Shown piece after piece: positions 31,868-39,929 of a stretch of 46,647 bases of DNA (positions are counted from its first letter, which is position 1; each line of letters starts with the position of its first letter). Source of the stretch: an uncultured Clostridia bacterium (GTDB taxonomy: Bacteria; Bacillota; Clostridia; Lachnospirales; Anaerotignaceae); NCBI GenBank assembly GCA_945868505.1, contig CAMBLO010000018.1:1-46647 (forward strand), in the 5' to 3' direction. Below the pieces are notes generated by a model. It worked only from the letters and a program-made list of their open reading frames with translations, searched no databases and had not been told where the DNA came from. A program made the position numbers and the translations under genes.

Positions 31868-32797
31868 TTATTGGATCCATACACCGCTATCGCCGTCGCA
31901 AAGCAGATTGTATTTGTCCGTATAGGTGTAGATTTTGCCGTCACTGGTTTGCAGACTGTATGCAATGACAACATCGTTTTTCTTCCCATAATCGGAAGAA
32001 TTCTTGTCATCATTCAACAGGATGGTGTTTTTGGGCATCTGATACTGCAAATAAAAATCAGCACCCTTTGCAGGCCCAAAGATTCCTTCCACATAAGCCG
32101 CAGTGAAAACATCAGAGGAACATTTCGTGCCATTCACTGTAACAGAATTGACAGATACTGCATCGAAGGGAGAATTTTTCCCGAAAGTCACGCACTCTGT
32201 TAGGAAGCCTTTGCTGGTATGGATTCCGCAGATTTCTTTATGAAAGCCCATTTTTTTCGCTTCGGCTGCCGTCAGGGTGGTTTTTTCAGAAGGCTTTACC
32301 ACGGTGGAAGGGTCTGTTTTGATGGAAATGGTCTGGGAAGTGGTATCCCAGCTGATCTGGAAGCCCAGAGCGGAGCCCAGATCCCGCAGCTTGAAGTAAT
32401 TGTTGCCGTCAATGTTATAGGCTTTCAGCGGAGCTTTCTGCCCATCGATGAGGATGGCAGAATTGCTGGCAACAGCTTTTTTGTCGGCGGTATTGCCCGT
32501 TCCCTTCATTTCTCTGCCCGTGGGTGCATAGGCGGCGGAGGTATCCAGAGAGATGGCATTGGCTCCTTGGTTCCAGCCAACGGAAAAGGCTGCTTCCGTA
32601 TCCTTCAGCACATAAGCGATATCTCTTAATTTGAAATAGTTGTTGCCGTTGATATTGTAGGCTTCAAAAGATTTGGACTTGCCATTTACCAACACCTTGG
32701 ATGCTGCAGGCTTTGCGGATACTGTTTCCGCTGCCAGCGTAGGTGTAGCACCCATCATCAGTATGCCCGTTAAAATCAGTGGGATTTTCTTTTTCAT
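31868..32797 (-). CDS. Secreted protein with two copper amine oxidase N-terminal-like (stalk) repeats
   Basis: This 309-residue protein is counted from ATG 32797, which has the ribosome site AAAGGGGGAATC and starts a proper signal peptide (MKKKIPLILTGILMMGATPTLAAE). Two tandem repeats follow: VLVNGKSKSFEAYNINGNNYFKLRDIAYVL (about 35-90) and ILIDGQKAPLKAYNIDGNNYFKLRDLGSALG (about 118-165). The C-terminal 130 residues, with ICGIHTSKGFLTECVTFGKNSPFDAVSVNSVTVNGTKCSS, are not recognised. It shares the domain type with the large surface protein at 884-3757 and may sit on the cell surface, but its role is unknown. Confidence 0.7.
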   Translation of the reverse strand: MKKKIPLILTGILMMGATPTLAAETVSAKPAASKVLVNGKSKSFEAYNINGNNYFKLRDIAYVLKDTEAAFSVGWNQGANAISLDTSAAYAPTGREMKGTGNTADKKAVASNSAILIDGQKAPLKAYNIDGNNYFKLRDLGSALGFQISWDTTSQTISIKTDPSTVVKPSEKTTLTAAEAKKMGFHKEICGIHTSKGFLTECVTFGKNSPFDAVSVNSVTVNGTKCSSDVFTAAYVEGIFGPAKGADFYLQYQMPKNTILLNDDKNSSDYGKKNDVVIAYSLQTSDGKIYTYTDKYNLLCDGDSGVWIQ

Positions 32798-32959
32798 ACC
32801 GATTCCCCCTTTTTCTATGAATAGATACATACTTTTTTCTTTTTATTATATCATAAAAAGGAGCCCCAAAACAACCAATATCTGAATGATTATGCAGGAT
32901 AGAGAAAAATAGGGAAATTTTCTGCAAAAAATACGAAAAGGGAACCCTATGGAATGGGA

Positions 32960-32988
32960 TTGACAAAAATGAGATTCGGGGTTAAAAT
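32960..32988 (+). promoter_or_regulatory. Strong promoter upstream of the FAD oxidoreductase
   Basis: TTGACA (32960-32965) and TAAAAT (32983-32988) are 17 bases apart. The start near 32995 lies at the foot of the hairpin described next. Confidence 0.7.
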
Positions 32989-32994
32989 AAGTCG

Positions 32995-33046
32995 TAAGTG
33001 AAGCAAAACATTCCTTACAGAAAAGAGTGGCTTCACTTTCTTTTTG
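32995..33046 (+). ncRNA. Candidate leader attenuator or small RNA
   Basis: Directly after the promoter, AAGTGAAGC (32996-33004) pairs with GCTTCACTT (33030-33038), followed by TTTCTTTTTG. This is a terminator formed by the first bases of the transcript. GTAAG (32994-32998) could instead pair with CTTAC (33014-33018), breaking the terminator stem. It may be an attenuator of the oxidoreductase gene or a free RNA of about 50 nt. No known riboswitch class is recognised. Confidence 0.45.
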
Positions 33047-33121
33047 TGTAAAATAGCATTTTTATACATCTTTATTTTATAAATATGAAGCGGGCGATGA
33101 CCCGCAGGAGGCGTAGGAAAA

Positions 33122-34504
33122 ATGGAACTGAAAAAACACTATGACGTCGCCATTATCGGCGGCGGGATCGGCGGTATCATGACTGCCTATCGTTTGATGG
33201 AAAATAAACCGGAGCTGCAGGTGCTGATGGTGGAAAAGGGTCATGCTATTAAACAGCGGAACTGCCCCATTGTGCTGGGCAAAGTAGATAAATGCGTAAA
33301 ATGTGCATCCTGTGCCATCATGGAAGGCATGGCGGGGGCGGGTGCCTTCTCCGATGGGAAATATGTCATTTCTACGGAATATGGCGGCTGGCTGACAGAA
33401 TTTTTGGAACCTCAGACGGTTCTCCATTATATTGAAGAGGCAGACAGGGTGCTGGTGAAATTCGGCGCTACCACCGACCGTTTTTTGCCCAGCGATGAGC
33501 TGAAACGCCTTTGCCTGCAGCACGATCTGCACATGAGTCAAGCGCAGCTAAAGCATTTGGGCACAGACAGCAATTTCGATACCATGCGGAAGCTAATCGA
33601 ATATCTGGAAACGAAAATCGACATTGCCACGGATACAGCGGCACTGGATGTCAATAAGGATACACGGGAAATTTTTCTTTCCTGCCATGGGGAGGAACAG
33701 ACCATCACTGCGGAGCAGATCATTTTCGCAGTGGGGCGGGCAGGCAGCCGTTTCTTTTCCGCATGGTGCGAAAAAAATGAGATTCCTTTGAAGAATAATC
33801 AGGTGGATATCGGCGTTCGGGTAGAACTGCCCCGCATGATCTGGGATCATTTCAGCCAGAAAATTTATGAGCCTAAGATTTGGTATCGCTCCAAGCAGTA
33901 TGGCGATATCACCCGTATGTTCTGCTTCAATGAAGGCGGGCAGGTGGTGACGGAAAATACCGGCGGCGTACTGACGGTCAATGGTCATTCCTATCGGGAG
34001 CAGGCGAGAAAAACGGAAAATTCCAACTTCGCACTGCTTTCTACCATCCGCTTTACAGAACCCTTCCGCCAGCCCATCGAATACGCAAGATATGTGGCAA
34101 GTCTGGCAAACCTCATCAGCGGCGGCAGCGTTATGGTGCAGAGACTGGGGGATTTGGAACAGGGCAGACGCTCCGATGAAAGCCGCATGGCAAAATCCAC
34201 CACACGCCCCACCCTGAAGGCGGTGGCAGGGGATTTGAGCCTTTGCATGCCCAAACGGCAGTTGGATAATATCATCGAGACTCTCCACGCATTGGATAAA
34301 ATCGCTCCCGGTACGGCGAACCATGATACCCTGCTCTATGGCATCGAATGTAAATATTATTCCGCCCGTCCCAAATGTACGGAATTTGAGATTGACGGCT
34401 GCCCCGGCATCTATGCCATCGGCGATGGGGCAGGCTTTACCCGCTCTTTGTCTCAGGCGGCGGCGAATGGGATGTATGTAACCGATAAAATCCTTGAAAA
34501 ATAA
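33122..34504 (+). CDS. FAD-dependent oxidoreductase of the COG2509 type
   Basis: This 460-residue flavoprotein has an N-terminal dinucleotide-binding motif, DVAIIGGGIGGIMTAYRL, a conserved CVKCASCAIMEGMAGAGAFSDGKY region, a second nucleotide contact (IIFAVGRAGS) and the C-terminal FAD motif GIYAIGDGAGFTRSLSQAAANGMY. This matches the 'uncharacterised FAD-dependent dehydrogenase' group, whose substrates are unknown. The closely spaced cysteines (C60, C63, C66) might bind metal or be redox active. It is a single-gene unit with a promoter and a structured leader. The terminator after it has been split by an insertion sequence. Confidence 0.8.
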   Translation: MELKKHYDVAIIGGGIGGIMTAYRLMENKPELQVLMVEKGHAIKQRNCPIVLGKVDKCVKCASCAIMEGMAGAGAFSDGKYVISTEYGGWLTEFLEPQTVLHYIEEADRVLVKFGATTDRFLPSDELKRLCLQHDLHMSQAQLKHLGTDSNFDTMRKLIEYLETKIDIATDTAALDVNKDTREIFLSCHGEEQTITAEQIIFAVGRAGSRFFSAWCEKNEIPLKNNQVDIGVRVELPRMIWDHFSQKIYEPKIWYRSKQYGDITRMFCFNEGGQVVTENTGGVLTVNGHSYREQARKTENSNFALLSTIRFTEPFRQPIEYARYVASLANLISGGSVMVQRLGDLEQGRRSDESRMAKSTTRPTLKAVAGDLSLCMPKRQLDNIIETLHALDKIAPGTANHDTLLYGIECKYYSARPKCTEFEIDGCPGIYAIGDGAGFTRSLSQAAANGMYVTDKILEK

Positions 34505-34514
34505 CGCAATCAAT

Positions 34515-34536
34515 AAAAAAGGTATCCCTGTCATTA
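34515..34536. terminator. Left half of a terminator split by an insertion sequence
   Basis: The arm AAAAGGTATC ending at 34526 pairs perfectly with GATACCTTTT at 35958-35967 on the other side of the insertion. Joining the flanks restores a bidirectional terminator between the oxidoreductase gene and the rsiV gene, with TCA-TTA-TGA at its tip. Confidence 0.65.
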
Positions 34537-34599
34537 TGAGGTGACCCCAAAAAGTTAGACTTTTTTAGCGTAGCAGTATGGCGGCTGCTACGCTATTTT

Positions 34600-35400
34600 T
34601 TATGCAGCCAAGGTGGACAACCTGTATTCAACAGGACTCATCCAGCCAAGTTTCTCTTTAATCCGTTTTTCATTGTAATATACAATATATTTTTCAATAG
34701 CTTCTTTCAATTCATCAAAGCTATAGTAGGTATTTCCATAGTACATCTCTTGTTTTAAAACTCCAAAGAAATTTTCCATGACAGAATTATCATAGCAATT
34801 ACCTTTTCGTGACATACTCTGAAAGATTTTATTCTCTTTTAATGCATACGAATATGCAGGCATTTGATACGCCCACCCTCTGTCAGAATGAAAGGTTCTT
34901 CTATAAGAACAATCAGAAGTGATTTCGATTGCTCTCTTTTGGGCAGATAATACACTTACTGCAGAGGGTGTTTTGCTAATACCATAACTTAGTATTTCAC
35001 CATTGAACATATCCATGAATGGATCCAGATATAGTTTCTTAATAATCATGCGTCCTTTCTCGTCAATCTCATAATACTTAAACTCTGTAGTATCAGTAGT
35101 AATCTTTTGATGTGGAACAGTAGTGTAAAATCGTCTGTGGATTCTATTTGGTGCAATTCTTCCAACTTTCCCTTTATAAGAATTATAGCGTCGACTCTTG
35201 CGTGTATATGATGTTACTTGTAAACTAAGTTTCTGCATAATTCTTTGTACTTTCTTTTTATTTACATTGATTCCTTCTTTTCGAAGAACAGCTTGTATCC
35301 GACGGTATCCGAAATCCTTGTGTTCATCATGTATAGCAAGAATCCTGTCCTCTAATTCTTTGTTGGGGTCAACTCTGTCAAAGCGTTTTTGCCAATACAT
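34600..35400 (-). CDS. IS3-family transposase OrfB (DDE integrase)
   Basis: The frame gives 266 residues from an internal ATG; the true OrfB domain continues upstream in the same frame to about 35480 (RIIHSLRGEFKLKDILAVVG) and is normally made by a -1 frameshift from orfA. The HTH_21 region (EDRILAIHDEHKDFGYRRIQAVL) precedes the rve catalytic core. Catalytic residues are D in ITTDTTEFKY, D in FHSDRGWAY and E in NFFGVLKQE. Without the N-terminal part of orfA it is unlikely to be properly expressed. Confidence 0.85.
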   Translation of the reverse strand: MYWQKRFDRVDPNKELEDRILAIHDEHKDFGYRRIQAVLRKEGINVNKKKVQRIMQKLSLQVTSYTRKSRRYNSYKGKVGRIAPNRIHRRFYTTVPHQKITTDTTEFKYYEIDEKGRMIIKKLYLDPFMDMFNGEILSYGISKTPSAVSVLSAQKRAIEITSDCSYRRTFHSDRGWAYQMPAYSYALKENKIFQSMSRKGNCYDNSVMENFFGVLKQEMYYGNTYYSFDELKEAIEKYIVYYNEKRIKEKLGWMSPVEYRLSTLAA

Positions 35401-35441
35401 GTATGTTGCTTTAGGTAAGCCAACTACTGCGAGAATATCTT

Positions 35442-35613
35442 TTAGTTTAAATTCTCCTCGGAGGCTGTGGATGATTCTCGCTGTTTTCTCAGAAGAGCTT
35501 CCTCCTCTAAACGCAGCCTCCTCAGTTCTTTTAAAAATGCATTCTCAATTCTTAATTTTAAAAGTTCATTCTCAAGTTCTTTTACATGCTTAACGCTTGT
35601 ATCAACCGGCGCA
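35442..35613 (-). pseudogene. 3' remnant of IS3-family orfA
   Basis: The minus-strand frame reads APVDTSVKHVKELENELL, then a leucine-zipper-like run (LRIENAFLKELRRLRLEEE), and ends at 35442 with SSTASEENLN. This is the C-terminal zipper of an IS150-type OrfA. The helix-turn-helix half is missing, cut off at the junction with the IS30 fragment near 35612. The orfA-orfB overlap and an A-rich slip site (GAGAAAACAG) remain. Confidence 0.65.
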
Positions 35614-35878
35614 TCTTGCCAAGCACGCCGAGGTAACGAAAGCTCTCAACGGAGTAGAGTTTTATTTCCCTCAGCCACATCAGCCATGGAAACGTGGAAC
35701 AAATGAAAATACCAACGGTCTTCTTCGGGAGTATTTTCCAAAAGGTGAGGATATTTCCAGTCGAAGTGATGAGTATATCCAAAGTAAAGTAGATGAATTG
35801 AATAAACGTCCTCGTAAATGCCTGAACTATTTAACCCCTTATGAGGTTTATTTTTCTGTATCGTTGCGTTTGACTTGA
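35614..35878 (+). pseudogene. 3' fragment of an IS30-family transposase
   Basis: The plus-strand frame encodes about 88 residues ending in the IS30 C-terminus, with PHQPWKRGTNENTNGLLREY and DELNKRPRKCLNYLTPYEVY. The DDE catalytic Glu region (NENTNG) is present but everything before about the last quarter of the protein is missing. It lies inside the IS3-type element in opposite orientation, so it reflects an earlier insertion and deletion or a recombination. Confidence 0.75.
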
Positions 35879-35981
35879 CAATTCAAGACATAAAAAACCG
35901 ACCTCCCAATCGTTAGATTTTTGGTCTAACTTTTGGGGGTCGGTTCATTATGATAGAGATACCTTTTCTTATTATCCTTTT

Positions 35982-36059
35982 GCAAAAACGGAGTTTTTGC
36001 GTGTATAAGGGTCAAGGGAAATGATTTCCCTTGCGGGATTTTAAGGGCAGAGCCCTTAA
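35982..36059. repeat. Array of three compact palindromes at the rsiV 3' end
   Basis: GCAAAAAC-GGA-GTTTTTGC (35982-36000), AAGGGAAA-TGA-TTTCCCTT (36014-36032) and TTAAGGGC-AGA-GCCCTTAA (36041-36059) follow one another. Each has an 8-bp perfect stem and a triloop of purines or TGA. The last overlaps the rsiV stop codon. None has a T-tract in either direction. Confidence 0.7.
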
Positions 36060-36976
36060 GGAGTAATTACAAATTCCTGAATGCCCATGTAGCCGGGGGC
36101 GATGGAATATTCGGGGAAGGAGATCACAACTTCGCCATCGGCGTTCAGATAGAAGGGGGTGGTTGCATCTACCGTTTCGAAACCGCCCATAGAACCGATT
36201 TCATCTGCATTTTCGCCGTAGCCGAAGAAGGAAGCATTTTCATCTGTGGCAATCCGTTCGTTGATCTGTTCTACGATGCTCTTGTTGCAGATGGCAACGT
36301 AATCTTTGCCCAGCAGATCTTCCAGTGTCAGTTCTGTGTCGTTTTTCAGGTCGATATTGTAGTAGGTGCGTTCTTCATCGGCAGAAACCCAGCCTTTGGC
36401 TGTGATCAATTCCAGAGAGAGGATGTCATCGTCAAAATATTTTACGTCATAATCGATGAACAGATCCATAGTACGTCCTGCCCATTCTTCTTCTGTGCCG
36501 CCTGTTTCGAAGAAGGCTTTTTTGTATTCCTCCATGGCTGCCTTTGCCTGTGCTTCGTAGTTGGAAGTAATCTGCTGAATCTGGGCATTTACCTTCGCGG
36601 GCAGTTCCTTGCCGTCTGCGCCCTGTACCACGGGAATGTCTACATTCAAATCTACATCGCCCTCTGTTCCATGGAAGGAACGGAAGGTCAATACCTGTGC
36701 CAACTGTCCCACAACGGGCACCTTGCTCATTTCTTCCGCAAAGGCGGGGCTGGCGTTCAGGCCCACAGTGCCTGCCACCAAAATTGCTGCGGCTGCAGCG
36801 ACGCAGCCTTTCCATACGGGCTGACGGGATGTAGATTTCTTTGTTTCTTTCTTTTCTTCATATTTCATGCGTAGTTCCTCCTTATTTTTAGAAGCAATTG
36901 TCTGGGTCACCATTTCGTTCAGTTTTTCAGGGATCTCAATGGACTCGTAAGTCTTTTTGCCGTTTTCAGGGTTCAT
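36056..36976 (-). CDS. rsiV: RsiV-like anti-sigma factor (DUF3298)
   Basis: The 306-residue protein has an N-terminal cytoplasmic part (about 1-52) that should hold the sigma factor and a membrane segment (about 55-73) followed by SPAFA-EE, which fits a signal peptidase site. The extracellular portion shows LNVDIPVVQG, a DUF4163-like region, and DUF3298 (TLEDLLGKDYVAICNKSIVEQINERI to FPEYSIAPGYMG). In Bacillus, RsiV binds lysozyme through this domain and is then cut by signal peptidase, freeing SigV. The gene overlaps the upstream sigma gene (ATGA), giving the classical pair. Lysozyme sensing is inferred from the family. Confidence 0.8.
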   Translation of the reverse strand: MNPENGKKTYESIEIPEKLNEMVTQTIASKNKEELRMKYEEKKETKKSTSRQPVWKGCVAAAAAILVAGTVGLNASPAFAEEMSKVPVVGQLAQVLTFRSFHGTEGDVDLNVDIPVVQGADGKELPAKVNAQIQQITSNYEAQAKAAMEEYKKAFFETGGTEEEWAGRTMDLFIDYDVKYFDDDILSLELITAKGWVSADEERTYYNIDLKNDTELTLEDLLGKDYVAICNKSIVEQINERIATDENASFFGYGENADEIGSMGGFETVDATTPFYLNADGEVVISFPEYSIAPGYMGIQEFVITP

Positions 36977-37461
36977 AAAGCTTCCTCCTTTAGGGTCAAT
37001 TTGAGTTTTTTCAGGGCACTATAGAGCCGGGTCTTTACGGTGCTGAGGGGAGTGTCAGTGATTTCTGCGATCTGTTTTAGGGTCAGGTCCTCGTAATAAT
37101 GGAGGAGTACGACGTTTTTCATGGCTTCGGGCAACTGCATCACCGCTTCGTAGGCCCGTTTATCCTCCTCAAAGGCAGGCTCGCAATAGGTGAGGGTGGC
37201 AGTGTGTGCCTCAGTCAGCGTCGTTTCTTTTTTCTGTTTGCGCAGATGTTGCAGCGACTCATTGACAAGAATGCGGTAAAACCACGTTTTCAGTGCCAAG
37301 GGGTTTTTCAGTCCAAAGCAGCCTTCCAGGGCACGGCAGATAGCGTTTTGCACCACATCCAGTGCGGCCTGCTCTTCCTGAACATAGCTGTAGGCCAGAC
37401 GATAAAATTTGTTCTGATTTTCAATGATATATTGCACGGTGCAGTCATAAATGTCCTGCAT
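36973..37461 (-). CDS. sigV: ECF sigma factor, SigV-like
   Basis: This 162-residue sigma-70 family factor consists of regions 2 and 4 only. Region 2 has NQNKFYRLAYSYVQEEQAALDVVQNAICRAL and LKTWFYRILVNESLQHLRKQ. Region 4 has LPEAMKNVVLLHYYEDLTLKQIAEITDTPLSTVKTRLYSALKKL with a clear helix-turn-helix. It is co-transcribed with its anti-sigma factor. In relatives the targets are cell-wall modification genes, which are not in this window. The upstream region is filled by an array of palindromes, and no clear ECF-type promoter could be fixed. Confidence 0.88.
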   Translation of the reverse strand: MQDIYDCTVQYIIENQNKFYRLAYSYVQEEQAALDVVQNAICRALEGCFGLKNPLALKTWFYRILVNESLQHLRKQKKETTLTEAHTATLTYCEPAFEEDKRAYEAVMQLPEAMKNVVLLHYYEDLTLKQIAEITDTPLSTVKTRLYSALKKLKLTLKEEAL

Positions 37462-37515
37462 ATAGGGGTACCTCCTGTTGATAATGCTTTCCGGTTAGCT
37501 TGGAAAACTATGTTG

Positions 37516-37685
37516 AGGGTGTCGGTGAAACCGGCACCCTTCGTCAAAATCAGGATTTTGACGAGTAAGACAGTAGAATAAACAGACAAGTTCCATCGGC
37601 CTAAAAGCCTCGAAACTTGCTGTTTTCCTCGGCGGAAATAAATTCCGCCTGCGGATTCCATTTGGAAAACGCTTCGTTTTCCAAA
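37516..37685. repeat. Array of palindromes upstream of sigV
   Basis: In about 170 bases there are AGGGTGTCGGT-GAA-ACCGGCACCCT (37516-37540), GTCAAAAT-CAGG-ATTTTGAC (37543-37562), GGCGGAA-ATAAA-TTCCGCC (37631-37649) and TTTGGAAAACG-CTT-CGTTTTCCAAA (37661-37685). A weaker CAAGTT...AACTTG pair lies between them. The stretch 37462-37798 has no gene. The array lies in the sigV leader or promoter region and belongs to the same class as the other compact palindromes here. Confidence 0.7.
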
Positions 37686-37792
37686 CCTTTCCGCTGCTAA
37701 AAATAGCTTTGTCTACAGTCAAACCTTATTTCCGTTTTCTGTACTATAGATGTTCCGGATGGGAAAAAAGTTTGCAAAATAGAAAATTTTTC

Positions 37793-37824
37793 AAAAAAAA
37801 GACACCGTATTTTTTTACGGTGTC
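37793..37824 (-). terminator. Terminator of brnQ
   Basis: GACACCGTA and TACGGTGTC form a 9-bp stem. On the minus strand it is followed by eight T. Confidence 0.8.
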
Positions 37825-37843
37825 TATTCTATCATAGATTTGA

Positions 37844-39163
37844 TCAGATGGCATCGATGTCTTCTTCGTCTTTGCCGAAGGAGAAGCTTCTTTCGGAAGC
37901 GGGCACAAATTTGCCGATGATGCCGCCGACGATGGCAGGAACAATCCAGCCGCACTGGAAGGAGCCCAGAGGCAGTTTGTGGATAAATTCCAGAGGCAGA
38001 CCAAAGCCGCACAGGACTTCTGCTGCACTTGCTGCCAAAGCAAAAGCTGCTGCAAAGATATAGATGTTGTTGTTTTTGATGCGGCTGCCGAAGAAATTCA
38101 GCGCGATCATTACCAGAACAACAGGGTACAGCAGGCTCAGCACGGGAGAAGCGATGCTGATAATAGTAGAAATACCAAAGTTGGATACGATATAGCTGAA
38201 GGCAACTGTCAGGATAACTACCTTTGTATAGGAAACTTTACCTTTTGTCAGACCTTCAAAATAGGATGCGCAGGAAGAAACCAGACCGATTGCTGTGGTC
38301 AGGCAGGCAAAGAATACGATAATTGCCAGAACCAGTACGCCGTAGCTGCCGATGAGAGACTGTGTGATTGCTACTACCAGACCTGTCTGGTTATAGCCTT
38401 CAAAACCACCTGCGGATGTTGTTGCACCCAGGAATGCCAGACCGCCATAGATCACGAACAGAGCAATGGCAGCGAAAATGCTGGATTTGATGACAACGTT
38501 CATGGTGTCTTTTGTTTCTGTATAGCCTTTATCCTTCGCAGCGGAAATGATAATGATTACGAATACGATGGAAGCCAGAACGTCCATTGTCTGGTAACCG
38601 GACATAACGCCTTCTTTTACTGTGTCGAATTTTGCAACTGTGCTGATATCGCCGATGGGGTTTACGAAGCCGATCACGATCATCGCCAGCAGACAAGCAA
38701 CCAGTACGGGTGTCAGATATTTACCGATAACGTCTACAACACCGGAGGGACGTACTGTGAACAGCAGAACCAGACCGAAGAAAACTGCACCGAACATCCA
38801 GCTGCTGATGCTGGGGAACAGAGGCATTACGCCCATTTCGAAGGTTGTTGCTGCAGTACGGGGAATTGCCAGGAAAGGCCCGATGCACAGAACGATCAGG
38901 GTATTGATGATAACAGAAGGAACGGGACCCAGCTTTTTGGTTACGCCCTGAATGGAAACGTCGCCGCTTTTGATCATGGAAAGGATGGCGACCAGAGCCA
39001 GACCTACGTCAGCCACAAAGAAACACATAAAGCCCAGGAACCACTGACTGCCTGCATTTGTACCCAGGTAAGGGGGGAAAATCAGGTTGCCGGCACCGAA
39101 AAACATTGCAAACAGTGCCAGACCGATTACGGCAATGTCTTTCAAACTTGTCTTTTTACGCAT
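37844..39163 (-). CDS. brnQ: Branched-chain amino acid transport carrier (LIVCS family)
   Basis: This 439-residue symporter has about twelve membrane helices. The N-terminal signature DIAVIGLALFAMFFGAGNLIFPPYLG is diagnostic of BrnQ/LIV-II. Further family segments are PRTAATTFEMGVMPL and TTAIGLVSSCASYF. It takes up leucine, isoleucine and valine with Na+ or H+. It is transcribed alone, with a terminator after the stop. Its leader has direct repeats of TTAAGGAAAAAG and a small hairpin, but no T-box. Confidence 0.93.
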   Translation of the reverse strand: MRKKTSLKDIAVIGLALFAMFFGAGNLIFPPYLGTNAGSQWFLGFMCFFVADVGLALVAILSMIKSGDVSIQGVTKKLGPVPSVIINTLIVLCIGPFLAIPRTAATTFEMGVMPLFPSISSWMFGAVFFGLVLLFTVRPSGVVDVIGKYLTPVLVACLLAMIVIGFVNPIGDISTVAKFDTVKEGVMSGYQTMDVLASIVFVIIIISAAKDKGYTETKDTMNVVIKSSIFAAIALFVIYGGLAFLGATTSAGGFEGYNQTGLVVAITQSLIGSYGVLVLAIIVFFACLTTAIGLVSSCASYFEGLTKGKVSYTKVVILTVAFSYIVSNFGISTIISIASPVLSLLYPVVLVMIALNFFGSRIKNNNIYIFAAAFALAASAAEVLCGFGLPLEFIHKLPLGSFQCGWIVPAIVGGIIGKFVPASERSFSFGKDEEDIDAI

Positions 39164-39863
39164 AATGTTGAACTCCTCCTAAAACAAATCTTTTTCTCTA
39201 CTCTTTTTCCTTAACTTTTTCCTTAAAATATACCGAAGCCAGTGCTTCGGTTGTTCTACAATCCGTATTATGCCTGAAAAACAAAATTTCGGCAAATGAA
39301 TAAAAAATAGTTTAGTGAAACGAAAAAGGGGAATCTTTATATTCAGAGTGGAAAAAATAATGTCAAATTGGATATTTTGAACGAAATCATGCGAAAATCG
39401 ACAAGAATTCATAGATTTTCTTATTATTATGAAATTGACATAATGTCAATATTGTATGGGGGTTAAAGTTGTTTTATTGGAAATACCTTCGTTAAATTGC
39501 ATAAAGTTATTCGCGTTTTTCTGGAATAATTTTAGATGTTGTGGCAGAAAAAAGATGGATTTTCTTCTATATATATGTTACAATGATGTACAATAAATTC
39601 CGAAAGAAACTGTAAATAAATGGAAAAAATCAAGTAGAAAGAAACTTTTGGCGGAAAAATGCCTCTAAATGCATGAAATAAGCATTGTATTTTTTTATGA
39701 GCAGTAGTCGTGTAAGGAAACAGTTTTTTCGAGAACAGGGCAGTTGTCCTTTTGTGAAAAATTCTGTGTTAAGTTTCTATAAAGAACAATAAGTATTGGA
39801 AAGAAAACTTTTTTTATAAGAACCTTTATACTATAATGATTCTGGCACAAAAAAGTTCATTCT
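39164..39863. other. Long AT-rich intergenic region with a 17-bp palindrome
   Basis: No gene is supported in this 700-base gap between divergent brnQ and the XRE regulator. It holds a hairpin, ACCGAAGC-CAGT-GCTTCGGT (39232-39251), in the brnQ leader. A perfect 17-bp palindrome, ATTGACAT-A-ATGTCAAT (39434-39450), is a good candidate operator, with a half-site-like ATGTCAA also near 39360. Much of the rest is A/T runs. Confidence 0.5.
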
Positions 39864-39892
39864 TTGCATGATAAAATGGAGAATACTATTAT
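39864..39892 (+). promoter_or_regulatory. Promoter of the XRE regulator
   Basis: TTGCAT (39864-39869) and TATTAT (39887-39892) are 17 bases apart. The ATG at 39930 follows after about 30 bases of leader with ribosome site AGGTGA. Confidence 0.55.
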
Positions 39893-39929
39893 TATATAGA
39901 AATATTATGAGAAAACGTAGGTGAAAGAG

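Larger units (their letters stand above)
34537..35947. mobile_element. IS3-family (IS150-group) insertion sequence, chimeric with an IS30 fragment
   Basis: The ends are TGAGGTGACCCCAAAAAGTT on the left and, as reverse complement, TGAACCGACCCCCAAAAGTT on the right. Both begin with TG and share GACCCC-AAAAGTTAGAC. A 3-base duplication TTA flanks it (34534-34536 and 35948-35950), as expected for this group. It is about 1.4 kb, with orfB intact on the minus strand. The first part of orfA is missing and its place is taken by the 3' part of an IS30 transposase in the opposite direction. An imperfect inverted copy of the right end lies just inside it at about 35896-35917. The element is probably unable to move on its own. 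Confidence 0.8.

Noticed and set aside
39843..39870. TGGCAC...TTGCAT upstream of the XRE gene as a sigma-54 promoter, suggested by rpoN in the window
   Set aside because: The GG and GC elements are not separated by the required 10 bases; a sigma-A promoter overlaps instead.
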